Assembly: GCA_003536295.1 (NCBI GenBank) | Contig: DPZQ01000037.1 | Coordinates: 1-9,711, forward strand | DNA length: 9,711 nt | Source: Rhodobacter sp. | Lineage (GTDB): Bacteria; Pseudomonadota; Alphaproteobacteria; Rhodobacterales; Rhodobacteraceae | Direction: 5' to 3' | Part shown: piece after piece, positions 6,561 to 9,711 of the stretch | Position numbering within the stretch: the first letter of the stretch is position 1 | Layout of the letters: the number at the start of each line of letters is the position of its first letter | Made by a program: the position numbers and the translations under genes | The notes under the pieces: generated by a model | The model's database searches: none | The model's input: only the letters and a program-made list of their open reading frames with translations | What the model was told of the DNA's origin: nothing

Positions 6561-7706
6561 CTATAGTTCTAGCGACAAAACCTGCGCCAAGGCCAAGGCT
6601 CCAAAGCCGTTAAACTCGGTATTAGTGGCCCAAGAATAGGCCCCCATACTTTCAAACAGTACAAAATCGCCGTCGCTGATCGCGTCTGATAGCATCACCT
6701 CGCCTGGGATGCGGTCAACCGAATCGCAAGTCGGACCAAAGACCACGCGCGGGCTTGTGCCCCCCATGCGTCGCTGGCCCATAGCGTCAAACACAGCCAC
6801 ACGGTCAACCGAGGCCACCCAGTGGCATTCCATCAACGCGCCATAAAGACCGTCATTCAAAAACACATGCGTACCATCACGCACAGCTTTGACGCTGGTA
6901 CCCAAAGTGAAAGCATCGCCCACCAAACCGCGGCCAGGTTCACACACCAATGCGGGGCGATCTGCGCCAAAGGCTTGGTCAGTCACGCGCGCAATCAGGG
7001 CAAAGGTCGCTTCAAGCTGGGGCACAATCTCGTGCTCGCGGTGCGAGGGAAACCCCCCGCCCACATTCAGCCGCGCGATCCGCACTCCAGCCTTTTGTGC
7101 GATTTGGGCAGCAGCTTCGATATAAGATTGCCACGCGGCAGGGTCAGTGCACTGGGTTCCCGGATGAAAGGTCAGCGAGGGGATAAACCCAGCATCGCGC
7201 ACTCGTGCCAAAAGCTGGGCTGCAAATTCAACCGTTGCACCAAATTTCGCCCCGAAATTATACGCAGCACCCGCAACAGGCAGCTTAAAGCGCACGGTGA
7301 TTTCCGTATCTGTCGCGGGCACATGAGCGATCAGTTTGTCCAGCTCCGTGGCGGAATCAACTGAATAGGACACCACGCCGCAAGCCACGGCCACAGCTAT
7401 TTCGCTTGGGGTGCGCACGGGGTTATTATAATGCATTTTCGCGGTCGGCGCGATAGCATGGACTTTACGAATTTCAACGGGTGAGGCCACGTCAAATCCT
7501 GTCACGCCCGCCATCCATAGATTTTCAATCACCATCTCTTGCGGGTTCGATTTGACAGCATAGGTCACAAGCCCAGGAAAGCCTGTCACAAAGAGGCGAG
7601 CTTGGGCATACAAAACCGAAGGTGCAAAGAAAAGGACCGGGTTTTCTGGTTGATTTACGCGCAAATAGTCGCTTGGATTTTTCCAGATTTGGGTGACGGC
7701 TCGCAT
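6561..7706 (-). CDS. odc: Fold-type III PLP decarboxylase, ornithine/lysine type
   Basis: A 381-residue alanine-racemase-fold decarboxylase. Motifs in order: the PLP lysine K52 in Y-A-V-K-S-N-P; K-F-G-A at 154-157; H181-P-G-T-Q; the phosphate loop G-G-G-F-P at 216-220; C-E256-P-G-R-G; the active-site C327-D328 in G-P-T-C-D-S-V-D-R-I; and G-A-Y357-S with F-N-G-F near the end. The G-P-T-C-D-S-V-D form is characteristic of ornithine and dual lysine/ornithine decarboxylases rather than diaminopimelate decarboxylase, so it probably makes putrescine and/or cadaverine. Substrate preference cannot be settled by eye. ATG 7706 is preferred because AAAGGA lies just upstream; an in-frame ATG at 7724 and a TTG at 7775 lack such a site. 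It converges on gltA and diverges from an Lrp-family gene that may regulate it. Confidence 0.88.
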   Translation of the reverse strand: MRAVTQIWKNPSDYLRVNQPENPVLFFAPSVLYAQARLFVTGFPGLVTYAVKSNPQEMVIENLWMAGVTGFDVASPVEIRKVHAIAPTAKMHYNNPVRTPSEIAVAVACGVVSYSVDSATELDKLIAHVPATDTEITVRFKLPVAGAAYNFGAKFGATVEFAAQLLARVRDAGFIPSLTFHPGTQCTDPAAWQSYIEAAAQIAQKAGVRIARLNVGGGFPSHREHEIVPQLEATFALIARVTDQAFGADRPALVCEPGRGLVGDAFTLGTSVKAVRDGTHVFLNDGLYGALMECHWVASVDRVAVFDAMGQRRMGGTSPRVVFGPTCDSVDRIPGEVMLSDAISDGDFVLFESMGAYSWATNTEFNGFGALALAQVLSLEL

Positions 7707-7711
7707 GATCG

Positions 7712-7717
7712 TCCTTT
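7712..7717 (-). promoter_or_regulatory. Ribosome binding site fixing the decarboxylase start
   Basis: Read on the minus strand this is AAAGGA, 5 bp before the ATG whose first base is 7706. The upstream in-frame candidates (ATG at 7724, TTG at 7775) have no comparable sequence, so they would add 6 or 23 poorly supported residues. Confidence 0.75.
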
Positions 7718-7888
7718 CGCTCATATTGGGTATTTGGGATTTGAAAAATCCCTGAGCACCCGCGTGGTTTATCAAGACCAGGCTAGGTGCGTATGAGCCG
7801 CCCTTTACCTGAAAGCTAAGGCTGCATATGCGGTACCTTTTGACCGATAAAAACTGTATAATTGCATGAAATAGTCGTTATAATGATG

Positions 7889-7895
7889 AAAGGGG
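7889..7895 (+). promoter_or_regulatory. Ribosome binding site fixing the Lrp-family start
   Basis: AAAGGGG lies 8 bp before ATG 7904 and 11 bp before ATG 7907. Earlier in-frame starts (TTG 7862, ATG 7883 and 7886) are less suitable because this site lies downstream of them, and the family N-terminus (M-D-D-L-D) begins at 7907. Confidence 0.7.
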
Positions 7896-7903
7896 TAGTT
7901 AAA

Positions 7904-8338
7904 ATGATGGATGATCTTGATAGAAGCTTGATTGCCCTGCTCAGCAGCGACGCGCGGCTTTCTTTGGCGACAATGGCGCGGCGCCTTAAGATTGCGCGCT
8001 CAACCCTGCAAGCGCGGCTTGAACGGCTTGAAACCGCGAAAATCATAGCAGGATATACTATAAAACTGGGCGAAGGGGCACGTGAGCAGCGTTTGCGCGC
8101 CACAGTCCTTGTCTCAATCGAGCCACGCTCTCAGCCAAATATCATCACCCGCCTGCGCGCTATTTCTGAGATTGAGCGCGTGATTACAACGTCGGGACGA
8201 TTCGATTTGATGTTACAAATTGCCTGCCCTAGCACTGGGGTCTTAGACCGCGTGCTGGATCAAATCATCGCCATCACTGGCATTATACAAACCGAAAGCC
8301 TAATCCACCTCTCAAACAAGCTAGATCGCGCGATCTAA
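7904..8338 (+). CDS. Lrp/AsnC-family transcriptional regulator
   Basis: A 144-residue DNA-binding protein of the feast/famine family. The N-terminus M-M-D-D-L-D-R-S-L-I-A-L-L is the usual first helix. An AsnC-type helix-turn-helix covers about residues 4-63, with L-S-L-A-T-M-A-R-R-L as the first helix and S-T-L-Q-A-R-L-E-R-L as the recognition helix. The C-terminal ligand-binding RAM domain (about 65-140) includes the family-like T-S-G-R-F-D-L-M-L-Q segment. Length is near normal, at the short end. Such proteins form dimers to octamers and usually respond to amino acids. It is transcribed away from the decarboxylase gene, so an ornithine- or lysine-responsive local regulator is a reasonable inference. 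The ligand and targets are not evident from the sequence. Confidence 0.9.
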   Translation: MMDDLDRSLIALLSSDARLSLATMARRLKIARSTLQARLERLETAKIIAGYTIKLGEGAREQRLRATVLVSIEPRSQPNIITRLRAISEIERVITTSGRFDLMLQIACPSTGVLDRVLDQIIAITGIIQTESLIHLSNKLDRAI

Positions 8339-8345
8339 AGCACAC

Positions 8346-8365
8346 AAAGCCATCGCTTGGGCTTT
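8346..8365 (+). terminator. Weak hairpin after the Lrp-family gene
   Basis: AAAGCC (8346-8351) can pair with GGCTTT (8360-8365) around an 8-nt loop, starting 7 bp after the stop codon. The following CACTTTCG is not a real T-run, so termination would be inefficient. A valS promoter must also lie in this 83-bp gap or upstream of it; I see no clear one. Confidence 0.3.
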
Positions 8366-8421
8366 CACTTTCGCCAGTATTTTCGTAAAGCAAAGCAGAA
8401 ATTCACGAAAAGGGCCGGATC

Positions 8422-9711
8422 ATGGCAATGGAAAAAACTTTCGACGCAAAATTGGCTGAAGAACGTCTTTATGCCGCTTGGGAACAGGCCCACGCTTTTG
8501 ATGCAGGCGCGAATGCGGCAGAGGGTGCCGAAAGCTTTTGCGTGATGATCCCGCCTCCCAATGTGACGGGCAGCTTGCATATGGGCCATGCCTTTAACAA
8601 TACATTGCAAGATATTTTAGTACGCTGGCATCGGATGCGCGGCTTTGACACTTTGTGGCAACCGGGCACTGATCACGCGGGCATCGCCACGCAAATGGTG
8701 GTTGAGCGCGAGTTGGCGCGCCTAAAACAACCCGGCCGCCGCGAACTAGGCCGCGAAGCCTTTTTAGAAAAAGTGTGGCAGTGGAAAGAGCAGTCGGGCG
8801 GCACCATCATTGGTCAATTGAAACGATTGGGCGCAAGCTGTGATTGGAAACGCGAAGCCTTTACCATGTCCGGTAACTTTCCCGATGCCGTGACCAAAGT
8901 ATTTGTCGAAATGTACCAAAAAGGCCTGATTTTTCGTGGCAAGCGCCTGGTCAATTGGGACCCGCATTTTGAGACTGCCATCTCGGATCTTGAGGTTGAA
9001 AATATCGAAGTTGACGGGTATATGTGGCACTTCAAATACATGCTGGCCGATGACCAAACCTATGAATATATTGAAAAAGACGATGATGGTGTCATCACAT
9101 TTCGTGAAAAACGCAACTATATTTCAATCGCGACCACACGCCCTGAAACCATGCTGGGCGATGGAGCTGTTGCGGTACACCCATCCGACGCGCGCTATGC
9201 GCCCATAGTCGGTAAAATGGTGCATCTGCCGCTTTGCGACCGTTTGATCCCGATTATTACAGACGAATATCCCGATCCCAACTTTGGGTCTGGCGCTGTG
9301 AAAATCACTGGCGCGCATGATTTTAATGATTATCAAGTGGCCAAACGCTCAAACCTGCCGCTTTATCGTTTATTAGACACACGCGGACATATGCGCGATG
9401 ACGGGCCTACCTACGCGGAAGCCGTTGCCCAAGCACGCGCCATCGGCCAAGGCCAAGCGGCTTCTGAGGCCGAGATTGACACACTTAACCTCGTGCCCGA
9501 AAAATACCGCGGTCTTGATCGATTTACGGCACGTGCCGAATTGATCAAAGATATCACCGCTGCAGGTTTGGCCGTGACGCTGCTGGTCAAGGAAATTGAT
9601 CCTGAAACGGGCTCCGAACATCTGCGACTAGAACCGGTGGTAGAGGCTAAAAAAATTATGCAACCTTTTGGCGACCGCTCAAAAGTTGTGATTGAGCCGA
9701 TGCTGACCGAT
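8422..9711 (+). CDS. valS: Valyl-tRNA synthetase, N-terminal part
   Basis: The first 430 codons of a class I synthetase that runs off the right edge; full ValRS is usually 870-1000 residues. It opens M-A-M-E-K-T-F and shows P-P-P-N-V-T-G-S-L-H53-M-G-H (the HIGH motif), P-G-T-D-H-A-G-I-A-T-Q at 81-91, and V-N-W-D-P at 177-181. The CP1 editing domain carries A-T-T-R-P-E-T-M-L-G-D at 237-247 and G-S-G-A-V-K-I-T-G-A-H-D at 289-300. The fragment ends in F-G-D-R-S-K-V-V-I-E-P-M-L-T-D. The KMSKS loop and anticodon domain lie outside the window. It charges tRNA-Val and hydrolyses mischarged Thr-tRNA-Val. ATG 8422 has AAAAGGG 7 bp upstream (8408-8414); ATG 8428 is a less likely alternative. No frameshift is seen. 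The neighbouring regulator gene appears functionally unrelated. Confidence 0.96.
   Translation, partial: MAMEKTFDAKLAEERLYAAWEQAHAFDAGANAAEGAESFCVMIPPPNVTGSLHMGHAFNNTLQDILVRWHRMRGFDTLWQPGTDHAGIATQMVVERELARLKQPGRRELGREAFLEKVWQWKEQSGGTIIGQLKRLGASCDWKREAFTMSGNFPDAVTKVFVEMYQKGLIFRGKRLVNWDPHFETAISDLEVENIEVDGYMWHFKYMLADDQTYEYIEKDDDGVITFREKRNYISIATTRPETMLGDGAVAVHPSDARYAPIVGKMVHLPLCDRLIPIITDEYPDPNFGSGAVKITGAHDFNDYQVAKRSNLPLYRLLDTRGHMRDDGPTYAEAVAQARAIGQGQAASEAEIDTLNLVPEKYRGLDRFTARAELIKDITAAGLAVTLLVKEIDPETGSEHLRLEPVVEAKKIMQPFGDRSKVVIEPMLTD

Larger units (their letters stand above)
7707..7903. promoter_or_regulatory. Divergent control region between the decarboxylase and Lrp-family genes
   Basis: This 197-bp gap must hold both promoters. 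For the rightward gene, a perfect TATAAT at 7857-7862 would place the start point about 35 bp before the ATG at 7904, but no good -35 lies 16-18 bp upstream; TTGACC at 7840-7845 is only 11 bp away. A second TATAAT at 7879-7884 repeats 22 bp downstream, too close to the ribosome binding site for a normal promoter. Palindromes GCATATGC (7824-7831) and GGTACC (7832-7837) sit side by side. No convincing leftward promoter was found. AsnC/Lrp proteins often bind such shared regions, so operator function is plausible but inferred. Confidence 0.45.

Noticed and set aside
6822..7364. A 180-codon plus-strand open frame opposite the decarboxylase gene.
   Set aside because: The minus strand encodes a complete decarboxylase with motifs throughout; the opposing frame has no family resemblance and overlapping frames on the same strand are equally open.
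1..9711. Mobile elements, CRISPR arrays, tRNA or rRNA genes, toxin-antitoxin or defence genes.
   Set aside because: Reading the window I found no transposase, integrase, regular repeat-spacer pattern, tRNA-like cloverleaf or defence-type domain; nearly all of it is filled by recognised housekeeping genes.

Overview
The window looks like a stretch of chromosome from an alphaproteobacterium, most likely a Rhodobacteraceae (roseobacter-type) organism of intermediate G+C. The main reasons are the gene order trpD-trpC-moaC-moeA-lexA-gltX-gltA, which I recognise from alphaproteobacterial genomes, the alphaproteobacterial SOS motif GAAC-N7-GAAC in front of lexA, and the protein sequences. The species cannot be named from the sequence alone. 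Almost every base is explained by housekeeping genes. I saw no mobile element, CRISPR array, tRNA, rRNA, phage gene or defence system.

Bases 1-2627 hold a tightly packed plus-strand operon: the 3' end of trpD, then trpC (tryptophan synthesis), then moaC and moeA (molybdenum cofactor synthesis). The gaps are 17 bp, 0 bp and a 4-bp GTGA overlap, so translation is probably coupled. Bases 2628-2696 hold the lexA control region, with a TTGACA -35-like hexamer and three GAAC half-sites spaced 11 bp apart. lexA follows at 2697-3395. Bases 3396-3724 have no convincing gene and contain only two weak inverted repeats and a possible gltX promoter. From memory, many relatives carry comEC here, so this may be a deletion site.

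gltX (glutamyl-tRNA synthetase, start best placed at 3725) is followed after 57 bp by gltA (citrate synthase). That gap holds a 21-bp near-perfect inverted repeat ending just before the gltA ribosome binding site. gltA ends at a strong rho-independent terminator (6529-6553). Converging on it from the minus strand is a fold-type III PLP decarboxylase of the ornithine/lysine family (start best placed at 7706). Divergent from that gene is a small Lrp/AsnC-family regulator (start best placed at 7904), which is the natural candidate to control it. The window closes with the first 430 codons of valS (valyl-tRNA synthetase), which runs off the right edge.

Together the genes cover amino-acid and cofactor synthesis, DNA-damage control, two aminoacyl-tRNA synthetases, entry to the TCA cycle and polyamine supply. 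No undescribed system stands out. The points most worth checking are the triple LexA half-site, the dyad in front of gltA, the regulator/decarboxylase pair and the gap where comEC may have been lost.
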